This document shows, piece after piece, positions 1-8,900 of a DNA stretch of 64,000 bases. The notes under the pieces were generated by a model that ran no database searches, had not been told where the DNA came from, and was given only the letters and a program-made list of their open reading frames with translations. Positions within the stretch are counted from its first letter, which is position 1, and each line of letters starts with the position of its first letter. Position numbers and translations under genes: made by a program. The stretch lies in contig NZ_CP059732.1 of assembly GCF_014117325.1 (NCBI RefSeq), positions 3,609,001-3,673,000 on the forward strand, written 5' to 3'. The stretch comes from Spirosoma foliorum. GTDB lineage: Bacteria > Bacteroidota > Bacteroidia > Cytophagales > Spirosomataceae.

Positions 1-213
1 CGTCTCGCCCGTTGTCTGCCCGGTGGCTATAGCTCCAACCGCAATATTGGCAATAGCAAAGCTGCCCAATGTTAATCCCAGAGTTTTTTGATGTTTAATT
101 CGCTGTTCGCTAAACGCGCTTAATTCGGGCGGAGGGGACTGGCGCTGGGCTGTGGCCGCACTCCCCAATAGAAGCGAGCCAGCAGTCAGCAGAAGATGTC
201 GAAGTGGGTTCAT
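1..213 (-). CDS. Secreted hypothetical protein, 3' part outside window
   Basis: The reading frame starts with ATG at 213 and runs open through position 1, so only the first 71 residues are visible. They begin MNPLRHLLLTAGSLLLGSAA and continue to an Ala-Gln, a typical Bacteroidota signal peptide with cleavage near residue 22. After it comes ELSAFSEQRIKHQKTLGLTL and a hydrophobic Ala/Gly/Ile-rich stretch, probably a membrane segment. I do not recognise the family firmly; it recalls small Bacteroidota membrane proteins of unknown function. It lies on the same strand as mobA and 43 bases downstream of it. Confidence 0.6.
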   Translation of the reverse strand, partial: MNPLRHLLLTAGSLLLGSAATAQRQSPPPELSAFSEQRIKHQKTLGLTLGSFAIANIAVGAIATGQTTGET

Positions 214-256
214 ACAGATTGTTTTTGGGTATGAACCTGAATCCCAGACCGATGTT

Positions 257-829
257 TTATAAACCCAACTTCGCTCTGGCCGCTGGGTCATTGATATTGG
301 TTAATTCCCGAATGTCGGGCGGGGTCAGTAGCTGGACATCATTTTGTTGAAGCAATTGTCGTGGCGAATAAACTCCATCAGCAATGGCTTGGTGTAAAAT
401 TGGCCCAAAAGCAGGTTCGTAAATACCCAACAGAGGTTCGGGTAAGTGCCCATCCGAATCGTAGAAAACCGTCGCTTTTTTTGCCGGGTTCCGGCCTTTT
501 ACAAGTGCATCGAGCGATTGAACGGTCAATAAGGGCATATCGCAGGCTACAACGAACCAGGCCGCTTCAGCATCGTATTGAAACGCCGACAGAATTCCGT
601 TGAGTGGCGTCGGAATAGCAAACGCATCAACAATACGAAGCTGATCCGAATCCATCAGTTCGTTGGCCTGCATTGCATTCACCGACCAGAAAACGACGCT
701 ACAATACGGCCTAAGCAATTCGGTCAGGTGCTCACGTTGGGGTTTTCTATGATAGACCAACTGTGATTTATCCTGACCCATTCGGGTGCTTCGGCCACCA
801 GCCAAAACTAATCCGTTCAACTTACTCAC
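257..829 (-). CDS. mobA: Molybdenum cofactor guanylyltransferase MobA
   Basis: MobA transfers GMP from GTP to molybdopterin-Mo to make the guanine dinucleotide form of the cofactor, in the cytoplasm. The N-terminus has the nucleotidyltransferase signature LAGGRSTRMGQDK (residues 9-21), with the GG loop and Lys that bind GTP. CDMPLL near residue 96 holds the Mg-binding Asp of the family. At 190 aa it matches the usual MobA length. Its start overlaps the end of moaC by 8 bases, so the two are probably co-translated. The bis-MGD role is inferred from family; NTP-transferases for related cofactors look similar, but the cofactor-gene context favours MobA. Confidence 0.9.
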   Translation of the reverse strand: MSKLNGLVLAGGRSTRMGQDKSQLVYHRKPQREHLTELLRPYCSVVFWSVNAMQANELMDSDQLRIVDAFAIPTPLNGILSAFQYDAEAAWFVVACDMPLLTVQSLDALVKGRNPAKKATVFYDSDGHLPEPLLGIYEPAFGPILHQAIADGVYSPRQLLQQNDVQLLTPPDIRELTNINDPAARAKLGL

Positions 830-1295
830 GACGAAAATCGCGTTTACCGCCCGTTTTTTCCATGAGCTTGGTTTCCTTGATTATGATGTCGTGCGAGAAG
901 GCTTTGCACATATCGTAAATAGTCAAAGCCGCAACCGATGCCCCTACCAACGCTTCCATCTCGACACCCGTTTTGCCTTCGGTCGATACCAGGCAGTTCA
1001 CAATAGCATCCGTTCCTTCGGTCGTAATTGTAATCTGGCAATTATCCAGGCCGAGCGAATGGCAGAGTGGAATCAGGTCGTCAGTTCGTTTAGCAGCCAT
1101 TGTCCCTGCAATGATAGCCGTCTGAAATACGGGACCTTTCTTCGTAGCAATATCGGCGCCTGTCAGGTGTTGCATAATAGCTGGCCCCAATGCAACGATA
1201 CTCTGGGCGCGAGCTGTTCGACGGGTAACGATTTTCGCTCCTACGTCGACCATTGCCGGATTTCCTTCGGCGTTGAGATGCGAAAATTCGCTCAT
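822..1295 (-). CDS. moaC: Cyclic pyranopterin monophosphate synthase MoaC
   Basis: MoaC acts with MoaA in the first step of molybdenum cofactor synthesis, turning 3',8-cyclo-GTP into cyclic pyranopterin monophosphate. The 157-residue length is typical. Visible family features are FSHLNAEGNPAMVDVGAK at the N-terminus, KKGPVFQTAIIAGTMAAKRT with catalytic lysines, DDLIPLCHSLGLDNCQI, and TEGKTGVEMEALVGASVAAL with the conserved Met-Glu pair. It sits 13 bases after the toxin gene and overlaps mobA downstream. moaA is not in the window. Confidence 0.95.
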   Translation of the reverse strand: MSEFSHLNAEGNPAMVDVGAKIVTRRTARAQSIVALGPAIMQHLTGADIATKKGPVFQTAIIAGTMAAKRTDDLIPLCHSLGLDNCQITITTEGTDAIVNCLVSTEGKTGVEMEALVGASVAALTIYDMCKAFSHDIIIKETKLMEKTGGKRDFRRE

Positions 1296-1308
1296 AAAAG
1301 TTAATCCC

Positions 1309-1608
1309 TTATTTAGGTGGAAATTTCTTGTAAATATCTCCTCTACTCAAAATTGTAATGACAATCGCAGCGGCAGTTTGCTCGTTAGCCGGGGGCATAT
1401 ACTCCACTCCCATTCGCCAGCCACCAATTCGAATCCGGTAATAATTCTGATCTTTTTTCTGACCTTCCAGGTATTTGTAATCGACACCAGAACTTTCCAG
1501 ATCAGTAGCCTTCTCCAATTCGTCTAAAACCTCTCGAACAGATTGCTGAATTTTAGATGGCAATTTTTGTAGTTCTTTAACGAAAGATTTACGAACAGTT
1601 ATTTCCAT
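1309..1608 (-). CDS. RelE/ParE-family toxin
   Basis: This 99-residue basic protein has the RelE-fold layout: an N-terminal helix pair (VRKSFVKELQKLPSKIQQSV), a YRIRIGGWRMGVEY strand pair near residues 55-70, and a C-terminal ILSRGDIYKKFPPK. RelE toxins are mRNA interferases that cut transcripts at the ribosome; this one shows the conserved Arg and Tyr positions but I cannot tell RelE from HigB subtype. It starts inside the last codons of the upstream antitoxin gene (10-base overlap), the usual coupled order antitoxin then toxin. The pair stands between moaC and moeA, which would otherwise be neighbours. Confidence 0.8.
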   Translation of the reverse strand: MEITVRKSFVKELQKLPSKIQQSVREVLDELEKATDLESSGVDYKYLEGQKKDQNYYRIRIGGWRMGVEYMPPANEQTAAAIVITILSRGDIYKKFPPK

Positions 1609-1892
1609 CCCATCTGGGTTTTTAAGTCAGCCAGAGAGATAGTTGGCTCATCGGCGCGAGCTTCCATAATTTTAGCCATCAAATAATCATCAACATCTTC
1701 GTTTTCAATTAGTTGAATTATCTTTTCCACTTCATCAACAGAGAAATTATTTCGTTTTTTTTTCGTAGCAAAGCTAACTGGCGAGATTCCTATTTTCTTC
1801 GCGATGTAATCATTTCGATAACCGGCAACGTCAATAAGGCTTCCGATGTGAGCAACCAGATTTTTATAATTACTAACAATTTCCGTGGCCAT
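1599..1892 (-). CDS. Antitoxin with helix-turn-helix, partner of RelE-type toxin
   Basis: A 97-residue protein encoded immediately upstream of and overlapping the toxin. Residues 20-60 (DVAGYRNDYIAKKIGISPVSF then KKKRNNFSVDEVEKIIQLI) look like a Cro/XRE-type helix-turn-helix, and the acidic tail (EDVDDYLMAKIMEARADEPT) would be the toxin-wrapping segment. Antitoxins of this kind repress their own promoter. A good -7 box lies at 1920-1927, 28 bases before the start. Family assignment rests on layout and context rather than a named motif. Confidence 0.7.
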   Translation of the reverse strand: MATEIVSNYKNLVAHIGSLIDVAGYRNDYIAKKIGISPVSFATKKKRNNFSVDEVEKIIQLIENEDVDDYLMAKIMEARADEPTISLADLKTQMGWK

Positions 1893-1919
1893 CCGTTAGT
1901 TTTTGTTAATCGTACATGG

Positions 1920-1927
1920 CAAATATA
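1920..1927 (-). promoter_or_regulatory. -7 promoter box of toxin-antitoxin operon
   Basis: On the minus strand this reads TATATTTG, a perfect match to the Bacteroidota -7 consensus TAnnTTTG. It lies 28 bases upstream of the antitoxin ATG. No convincing -33 TTTG is visible. Short ATTTG/CAAAT arms around it could be the antitoxin's own operator. Confidence 0.5.
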
Positions 1928-2026
1928 AGGGTAAATTTGTACAACTATTCTACTAAGCTAAAAGCTCCCCCAGCCGAAAACTATTTTTTCATTGTACATT
2001 GTTCATTATTCATTTTCCATTAACCT

Positions 2027-3241
2027 ATGCTTTCCGTTTCCGACGCTTTCTCGATTACTCAACAACAACTGCTTTCACTCCCAACCGAAACCGTTTCGCT
2101 TCTCGATGCCAACGGTCGCGTTCTACGTGAAGCTATTCGGGCCGACCGCGACTTTCCACCTTTCAATCGAGTGGCGATGGACGGAATCGCCATTCGATTT
2201 GCCGATTACGCAGCGGGGCAACGTACGTTTCGGGTTATTGGTATACAACGTGCGGGGCAGCCTCAGCAAACGCTACAGGATGCGGGTACTTGCCTGGAAG
2301 TAATGACGGGGGCCATGTTGCCTATTGGCGCCGATACGATAGCCCGTTATGAAGAGATTCGGATTGTGGATGGGCAGGCAAGCATTGTTGTTGAAAACAC
2401 GCCTTTTGGCCCAATTCAGATGGGTATGCACATTCACCCGCAGGCTACCGACCGTCGGGCGGGCGACGAACTCATGTCTGTTGGCACACGTCTTGGTCCT
2501 TCCGAATTAGCTGTGGCCGCTTCGGTGGGTCAATCCACGTTGCTGGTTACGGCACTGCCTCGTGTTGCTCTCGTCTCAACCGGCGATGAATTAGTCGACG
2601 TTGCTAGTACGCCCCTGCCCTATCAGATTCGCCGATCAAACACCTATATGCTTCAGACAGCACTAGTGTCGCTGGGGATTCAGGCCACCTTACATCATAT
2701 TGTCGATGATGAAGAGCAGTTAGAAAAAGGCTTAGAAGACTTACTCGCAACTAACGATATGTTGATTCTTAGTGGTGGAGTTTCGGCGGGCAAAGCTGAT
2801 TTTGTGCCTGATACACTGGAGAAACTGGGTGTACAAAAGCATTTTCACAAGATCGACCAGCGCCCTGGCAAACCACTCTGGTTTGGCACATCTCCATCCG
2901 GCAAAACGGTCTTTGCGCTACCCGGAAATCCTGTTTCAACCGTACTCTGTGCGTATCGATATGTCCTGCCTTATCTGCGCGTATCACTTGGGTTAGCTCC
3001 TGCCCCCATTCGGTATGCTCAATTAGCTGAATCTGTGACATTCAAACCGAATATGACTTATTTTCTGCCCGTTCGACTAACGTCCGAAATGGATGGTCGG
3101 ACGTTGGCTCATCCATTGCCGGGCTCGGGTTCTGCCGACTTTGCCAACCTGTTGGCAGCCGATGGCTTTATGGAATTCCCCCCCAATCAGTCGGACTTTG
3201 GTGTGGGCGATAGTTTTCAAGTTTGGGAAACGATCCGGTAG
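2027..3241 (+). CDS. moeA: Molybdopterin molybdotransferase MoeA
   Basis: MoeA inserts molybdate into adenylylated molybdopterin. The protein is 404 aa, the usual size. It shows the domain I/II start (SVSDAFSITQQQL), the RDFPPFNRVAMDGIAIR segment around residues 43-60, GDELV in the MPT-binding domain near 185, LSGGVSAGKADFVPDTLEKL near residue 248-267, and ALPGNPVSTVLCAYRYVLP near 300. It runs opposite to moaC-mobA, with the toxin-antitoxin pair and its own short leader between. A palindromic repeat begins 24 bases after the stop. Confidence 0.95.
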   Translation: MLSVSDAFSITQQQLLSLPTETVSLLDANGRVLREAIRADRDFPPFNRVAMDGIAIRFADYAAGQRTFRVIGIQRAGQPQQTLQDAGTCLEVMTGAMLPIGADTIARYEEIRIVDGQASIVVENTPFGPIQMGMHIHPQATDRRAGDELMSVGTRLGPSELAVAASVGQSTLLVTALPRVALVSTGDELVDVASTPLPYQIRRSNTYMLQTALVSLGIQATLHHIVDDEEQLEKGLEDLLATNDMLILSGGVSAGKADFVPDTLEKLGVQKHFHKIDQRPGKPLWFGTSPSGKTVFALPGNPVSTVLCAYRYVLPYLRVSLGLAPAPIRYAQLAESVTFKPNMTYFLPVRLTSEMDGRTLAHPLPGSGSADFANLLAADGFMEFPPNQSDFGVGDSFQVWETIR

Positions 3242-3264
3242 GAAATGGAATCGTTTACAGCCTC

Positions 3265-3356
3265 TTTTTGTCATGCTGACGAAGGAAGCATCTTAAATTT
3301 TCCAGAACAATTCGTTTGGATACATTAAGATGCTTCCTTCGTCAGCATGACAAAAA
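3265..3356. repeat. Family A palindrome, 32-bp perfect arms
   Basis: Arms at 3265-3296 and 3325-3356 are exact reverse complements, separated by 28 bases. The outer part TTTTTGTCAT...ATGACAAAAA is shared with five other loci in the window (27094, 31621, 35974, 49725, 63644), but the inner part differs in both arms together, so pairing is kept. It lies between the convergent moeA and DJ-1 genes. It lacks the T-run of an intrinsic terminator directly after a compact stem. Confidence 0.9.
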
Positions 3357-3380
3357 CATAGAGAATAACCCTAAGCAGCT

Positions 3381-4247
3381 CTACTTTCTCTCTGCTGCCG
3401 CTTTACCTGACTGTTCAACAACCAACCCTTCATTAGGCTTCCACTTATCATACTCCATGTAACGGGCGGTCTGCGTAGCTACAGCAAGGCCTTTCAGTTT
3501 CGCAACTACGTGGAGCGCGCCGTCAATACCAGCCGATACGCCCGCCGTTGTGATCACCTGACCATTGTCGACAAAGCGGGTGTTTCGGAGTATTTTGGCT
3601 TTGGGCGTTGCCTTTTGCAAATTGTCGATGTAGTTGTGAAACGTGGTAGCTTGTTTACCATCCAGCAAGCCCGCTTTCGCTAGTAAGCCAGCTCCTGTAC
3701 AAACCGACAGCATAATTTCGGCATCCTGCGAACAGGCTTTTATCCAGTCGATCAATACTTTATCCTCAATAAACGGGCCGGTTTGGCCACCGGGCAACAC
3801 CACAATATCTGGCTTCGGGCAGTCGGCAAGGCTATAGTTGGGTACAATTTTAATGAAACCCTGGCTAGTGATAGGCGCTTTCGTAAGCGAAACCGTATAC
3901 ACATTGAAGCCTTCTGTTGAGGCAAATACCTCGCTAGGCCCCGAAAAATCAAGTACCTCAACGCCGTTATGAATAAAGATGGCCACGTTGCGCTTCGTCG
4001 ACTTTTTCTGACCATTCCGAAGTGAGTCCATCAGAGCAACGCTCCGTTTAACGAAAGGCATACCGCAATGTTTGCAAACGCCGGGAGCATCATGGCGTTC
4101 CAGATCGCAGGCGTTATTACAGGGTTCACAATAATAAGCCATTAAGACTTCCTTATTGCCCGACTTCTGGGCACACGCATAACCAACTGACACGAGTAAT
4201 AGGTAACTTAAAATCAGGTAACGGATATTGATGAGTAGTGAATTCAT
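3381..4247 (-). CDS. Secreted DJ-1/PfpI-family protein with N-terminal cysteine cluster
   Basis: The ATG at 4247 gives a signal peptide (NSLLINIRYLILSYLLLVSV then Ala-Gln) and avoids the overlap with the upstream regulator that a longer frame would cause. After the signal is a four-cysteine zinc-ribbon-like segment (YYCEPCNNACDL then GVCKHCGMP), seen in periplasmic metal-binding modules. The rest is a DJ-1/PfpI class I glutamine-amidotransferase-like domain with the nucleophile-elbow motif LSVCTGAGLLAKAGLLDG. The Cys-centred motif matches isonitrile hydratase/ThiJ proteins, but the substrate is unknown. It follows the AraC-type gene by 11 bases and is probably co-transcribed. Confidence 0.8.
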   Translation of the reverse strand: MNSLLINIRYLILSYLLLVSVGYACAQKSGNKEVLMAYYCEPCNNACDLERHDAPGVCKHCGMPFVKRSVALMDSLRNGQKKSTKRNVAIFIHNGVEVLDFSGPSEVFASTEGFNVYTVSLTKAPITSQGFIKIVPNYSLADCPKPDIVVLPGGQTGPFIEDKVLIDWIKACSQDAEIMLSVCTGAGLLAKAGLLDGKQATTFHNYIDNLQKATPKAKILRNTRFVDNGQVITTAGVSAGIDGALHVVAKLKGLAVATQTARYMEYDKWKPNEGLVVEQSGKAAAERK

Positions 4248-4258
4248 AAGCGTAAGTA

Positions 4259-5218
4259 TTAGGAGGTAAATGACTGTCTTACAGTAGCTGTAGTATTCGA
4301 TTTTTGCCAGATTCGGCGGAGTTGGCGTGCATCCTGAAAGCCACATTTAGCGGCAATGGCTTCCATAGTCATACCCGGATTATGCTGTAACGTTCGGGCC
4401 AATTCCAGCCTCAATTGGGTTGTATAATCGTGAATAGTCGTGCCCGTCTCTTTGCGAAAGATCCGCGTCAGGTTGCGGGTACTCATATTGGCAATTTCGG
4501 CCAGATCCTCCAACGTTGCTTTGGCTTCCAGATTGGCTATCAACCAGTCCTGCATCTGGTGAATAGCCACGTTCATGTGATTCCGATAATCGAGATAAAC
4601 GCTCTTTTGCGTATGCTCAGCTCCACGACGAAAATACACGACTAACTCTCGAGCGATTTTTGTCGCAAACAGAGGTCCCTCCTGCTCCTCCAGAATTGCT
4701 AAAGCCAGATCGATACCTGCTGTTATACCTGCGCTGGTATAGAGATTTCCATCCTTCACAAACAACCTGTCAGTTTGGGCCACCACTTTCGGATAAGTTG
4801 CCTGCAGTTCATCAATCCGTTTCCAGTGCGTCGTACATTTTCGGCCATCGAGCAATCCGGCTTGTGCCAGGATAAAAGCGCCTGTACACACCGAGCATAG
4901 GTACACGCCTTTTGCCTGTTGCTGCTGAAGCCAATCAAAGAAAATCGTCTCCTCGTTTAGCGCCGACCGAATGTATTCCATTTCCATGCCCGGCAGAAAA
5001 ATGTAATCACCCGGCTGGGTTTGGACCTCATTGTAGGGTAATACAGCACCGAAATTCAAGCCTGCCGAACTGGTAACTGAGCTTTGGAAAGAGCAATAGA
5101 TTAATTGATAAGGCGCCCCATATTCGGCAGCTTCGTAAAAAACTTGAATTGGTCCCGTCAGGTCAAGAACGTGTACGCGTGGTGGTACAACAAAAATCAC
5201 TTGTGCACTTCGAGCCAT
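4259..5218 (-). CDS. GlxA-type regulator: DJ-1/PfpI domain fused to AraC helix-turn-helix
   Basis: Residues 1-190 form a DJ-1/PfpI domain with the elbow LCSVCTGAFILAQAGLLDGR near residue 105. Residues 215-310 are an AraC/XylS DNA-binding domain: ATLEDLAEIANMSTRNLTRI is the first helix-turn-helix, and MTMEAIAAKCGFQDARQLRR the second. GlxA-family proteins usually regulate a neighbouring catabolic or detoxification gene in response to a ligand bound by the amidotransferase-like domain. The obvious target is the secreted DJ-1 paralogue directly downstream. The 319-aa length is standard. Confidence 0.9.
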   Translation of the reverse strand: MARSAQVIFVVPPRVHVLDLTGPIQVFYEAAEYGAPYQLIYCSFQSSVTSSAGLNFGAVLPYNEVQTQPGDYIFLPGMEMEYIRSALNEETIFFDWLQQQQAKGVYLCSVCTGAFILAQAGLLDGRKCTTHWKRIDELQATYPKVVAQTDRLFVKDGNLYTSAGITAGIDLALAILEEQEGPLFATKIARELVVYFRRGAEHTQKSVYLDYRNHMNVAIHQMQDWLIANLEAKATLEDLAEIANMSTRNLTRIFRKETGTTIHDYTTQLRLELARTLQHNPGMTMEAIAAKCGFQDARQLRRIWQKSNTTATVRQSFTS

Positions 5219-5315
5219 TGAGTCAATTAATTAGACCGTAAAAGTACAAGGCTATTTTCGTTTACAATGGCCAACAACCGGACATTTTGAGCCATCCATT
5301 TAGATACTGAAAATC

Positions 5316-5480
5316 TATCCCGTAGGGATCAAACAGCGTAGCGTTGGTAGATCAGTAATCTTTTGGGTCTGCAAGCGTGCCGTCAGGTACGCGACTAGTT
5401 ACGTACCTGACGGCACGCTAAGAAAGGGTCGGTTCAATATTTACTACCGACGCTACGCTGTTGGACCCCTACGGGATAGG
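5316..5480. repeat. Nested palindrome in a gene-free stretch
   Basis: The 350-base gap 5219-5571 holds no gene. Its centre is a compound palindrome: ATCCCGTAGGG (from about 5317) pairs with CCCTACGGGAT (to about 5477), AACAGCGTAGCG pairs with CGCTACGCTGTT, and GCGTGCCGTCAGGTACG pairs with CGTACCTGACGGCACGC. Three stems nest around a short centre near 5393. It resembles the multi-hairpin elements at 53363 and 56231 in form but not in sequence. Confidence 0.75.
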
Positions 5481-5516
5481 TATTCGATTTAATACTAAAA
5501 TCTAGTGGGCCGAATG

Positions 5517-5550
5517 AAAAAAGCGCTAATCCCGATTTGGAATTAGCGCT
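5517..5550 (-). terminator. Rho-independent terminator of the acyl carrier protein gene
   Basis: On the minus strand a 9-bp stem (AGCGCTAAT paired with ATTAGCGCT) with an 11-base loop is followed by six T residues. It sits 22 bases after the stop of the acyl carrier protein gene. This is the clearest intrinsic terminator in the window. Confidence 0.8.
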
Positions 5551-5571
5551 CTATCATAGAGGTGGGCATTT

Positions 5572-5817
5572 TCAATCAAAAATCATTTCATCGGCCAGGT
5601 AATTCTTCAACTGCCCAACCGTCTGGAGTTTCCACCAGTCTTCGTCGGGAATACGAATATTGAAACTGGTTTCAACCTGAAGCATTAAGTCGGTAATATC
5701 GAGCGAATCAAGTCCCAGGTCCCGAGCGAAACTGGCCTGATCAGTCAGAGCCGTTAAGCTGATGCCGATGCTGGCAAGAATCTCTTGAAGGCGGTTATTT
5801 ATTTGAGATAGTGTCAT
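5572..5817 (-). CDS. Acyl carrier protein
   Basis: An 81-residue acidic protein with the phosphopantetheine site in FARDLGLDSLDITDLMLQVE; the Ser in LDSLD near residue 38 would carry the prosthetic group. The rest fits the four-helix ACP fold (VETSFNIRIPDEDWWKLQTV). It carries acyl chains on a thioester in the cytoplasm. The tryptophan pair is unlike the main fatty-acid ACP, and no fab genes are adjacent, so it may serve a specialised lipid or natural-product pathway rather than general fatty-acid synthesis. It ends in a strong terminator. Confidence 0.85.
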   Translation of the reverse strand: MTLSQINNRLQEILASIGISLTALTDQASFARDLGLDSLDITDLMLQVETSFNIRIPDEDWWKLQTVGQLKNYLADEMIFD

Positions 5818-5855
5818 GGTTTTTAGGAGGAGGAGTTTTTTAGGGTTGTGGTATC

Positions 5856-5951
5856 TTGTTTACGATCTTCGGTTTACAGTTTACAGTTGGCTGACACGAA
5901 AGCAACTGTGCGTCGGCCAACTGTAAACTGTAAACCGAAGACCGTAAACAA
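5856..5951. repeat. Palindrome with 36-bp arms between ACP and RND genes
   Basis: Arms at 5856-5891 and 5916-5951 pair with one visible mismatch. The core word GTTTACAGTTTACAG does not recur elsewhere in the window. The right arm ends exactly where the stop codon of the RND pump begins. Confidence 0.85.
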
Positions 5952-8900
5952 TTAAGAAACAGCGACTTCTTCAACAACTTCCGCTGGTTTAGACTTGGCC
6001 CGGAAGTTCGTCCATTTTTCCTGAATCCGGTCTACGATGTAGTACATCATCGGCACCAGATAGACGGTTAGTACCATCGAACTGGATAATCCCCCGATCA
6101 GTACCCAGGCCAGTGAGTTTTTCCATTCGGCACCGGCACCCGAAGCGGTTGCAATCGGCACCATACCAATCACCATGGCAATAGTCGTCATCAGAATGGG
6201 ACGTAAGCGTTCTTCGCCAGCGTGTAGAATCGCTTGTTTGAAGTGTACTCCTTCGGCTTTCTGCTGGTTGGCAAAATCGACAATCAGGATAGCGTTTTTC
6301 ACAACCAAGCCTATGAGCATCAGCATACCCAGCATGGCGAAAATACCGATGTTCGACGAACTCAACGCCAGGGCCAGCAGCGCTCCAATTACCGCTACTG
6401 GAATTGAAAACAACACCACAAACGGATACACAAAGCTGTCGTAGAGCAACACCATGATGAAGTAAACGAGCATCAGACCAGCCAGCATCGCGATACCCAG
6501 CGACCCGAAGCCTTCACTTTGGTTTTTCGCATCGCCACCCCAGCTAACCGTTACGCCGGCAGGTAGCGGATTTTTCGCCAGATCAGCCTGAATCACAGCC
6601 GTTAAAGTCCCCGAACCAGTGCCCAATGTATTGGCCGTAACCGTAACCGACGAGCGACGATTTTTCCGTTCCAGCAACGAAGGCCCATTGCTCAGCGACA
6701 CGTTGGCGAACTCCGCCAGTCGCACCGAACGATTGGCCGATGGGCTGAAGAAGTTGATGTTCTTCACATCATCAGGATTTTTGCGGTCGAAGGCATCCAG
6801 CATGACACGGATGTCGTAATCTTCGCCATCATCCCGAAACTTGGAGTCATCGTTACCGGCAAAGGCGTTTTGCAACGTTCCGCCAACAGTTTGGATGTTC
6901 AGCCCCAGTTTTGCCATTTTCTCCCGGTCAATTTCGACCTGAACCTCAGGGTTTCCAGCCTCAACCGATACGTTTACGTCGTTGGCACCGGGTGTTTTAC
7001 TAATTCGGTTGGCCAACTCTTGCGCGGCTGCCAGATTCTGATTCACATCATTGCCACTCAGGAAAATCTCGATAGGCGCTGTACCCGAATTGACGATCCC
7101 AATAACCGACGAACCAAATTCAATAGCCGGGAAATGATCTTCCAGTTCCTTCCGAACATCCATCATGTACTGCTCCGTTGGCTTATGACCAGGTCGTTCC
7201 GAAGCATCGGCCAGTTGTACGGTTAATTCGGTACGGTTTGTTGAGCCTTGCCCTGTACTGTTGATCCCTGTGCTCGCTCCGCCCACGTTGGCGAAGATCG
7301 TTTGCACTTCCGATTTCTTACGGAGGTAGTTTTCAATAGCTCTCGATGTGAGGTTATTCTGCTGCAACGAAGCACTTTTGTCGAGTTTTACGGTGAGCAG
7401 AAACTTGCCCTGATCGCCTTGCGCAACGAACTCCGAGCCAATAATTCCCAGGCTCATTACCCAACCAGTGAAGACGAAAATGGCTATCAGAATTCCTGTG
7501 AACGCCAGTTTATGACTCAATACCCAGGCTAGGCTGCTATGATACCCGTTAGTCAGCGCAGTAAGCCCTTTTTCGAACCACAACAGGAACGCCTGAAATG
7601 GATTCTTGGGATTCAAATGTTCCAGTTTGGCGAGCATGGAAGTCAACCAGGGTGTCAGGGTAAAACTGACCAGTAAGCTAACCAGTGTGGCGAAGGCAAC
7701 GGTCAGCGAGAACTGCCGTAATAAATCGGCGATGACCGCATCAACGAATGTAATCGGCACGAATACTACCACAATTACTAGGGTAATGGCTACGGCCGCA
7801 AAGCCAATTTCACTTACGCCATCCAATGTGGCCCGCCAGCGATCTTTGCCCATTTCAAGGTGTCGCTGAATGTTTTCGAGCACCACAATGGAGTCATCGA
7901 CCAGAATACCAATCACGAGCGACAGAGCCAGCAGCGTCATCAGGTTGAGCGAATACCCCATTACGTACATGAACAGGAAAGCCGAAATCAGCGACGCTGG
8001 TACCGACACCATCACAATGAAAGCGTTTCGGAGGCTGTGCAGGAACAACAGCATTACAATGGCCACCAGTCCAACGGCCAGAATCAAATCGTGTGTAACG
8101 GCTTCGACCGATGCAAGGGTGAAAACACTGCTATCGTACGCAATGGCAAAATTGACCTTGTCTTTGGCATTTTCCTTTTCAACGACGGCCAGTTTTTCCT
8201 GAACTAGTTTACTGATTTCAACGGCGTTGGCATCCGACTGTTTCTTGATAAACAGACCGATACCGTTCTGACCATTGAAACGGCTGATGCTAGTCGGCTC
8301 AGTGATGCCGTCGGTTACGTTGGCAACATCACTCACGCGGATAGGGCTACCATTCGGTGGGGTTGCAACAACCAGTTTTCGAATATCATCCAGCGATGAA
8401 AATTTTCCGGCGAGCCGAAGCGTCATGTTTTCCGTCGTGCTTTTTACTTTTCCAGTTGGGAAGTCAAGGTTCGCCTGGTTGATTGCCTGCGTTACTTGTA
8501 GCAGCGACAGACCATAGTAATTCAGTTTATCGTCATTGACATTGATCCGAATTTCGCGCTTGTCGCCACCAACCATTGTAATGTCGGCAACACCTTTAAT
8601 TTGCTGAAGGATAGGCAGATACTTATCTTCTACCTGCTGATAAAACACTTCGTTAGGCAAGGTCGACGTAGCCAGTAACTGCATAATGGGCTGGTCGCTG
8701 GGCGATATTTTCGATAGCGAAGGCTGCTCGGCATCGTCGGGCAAATCGCTGACCATTTTATCGATTTCACGCTGGGCATCCTGTAAGGCCAGGTCGATGT
8801 CGGTTCCCGCTTTAAACTGAACCACAACAACCGACGCATTTTCGAACGAATTAGCTTTCACATCGTCGAGGTTATCCAGACCCGATATAGCATCCTCTAT

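Noticed and set aside
361..1304. Plus-strand open frames opposite mobA and moaC
   Set aside because: They are antisense shadows; the minus-strand proteins have full family motifs and the plus-strand ones have none.
3265..3356. Family A palindrome as a bidirectional rho-independent terminator
   Set aside because: Arms of 32 bp with a 28-base loop and no compact GC stem plus T-run. Similar copies occur inside an operon between co-transcribed genes.
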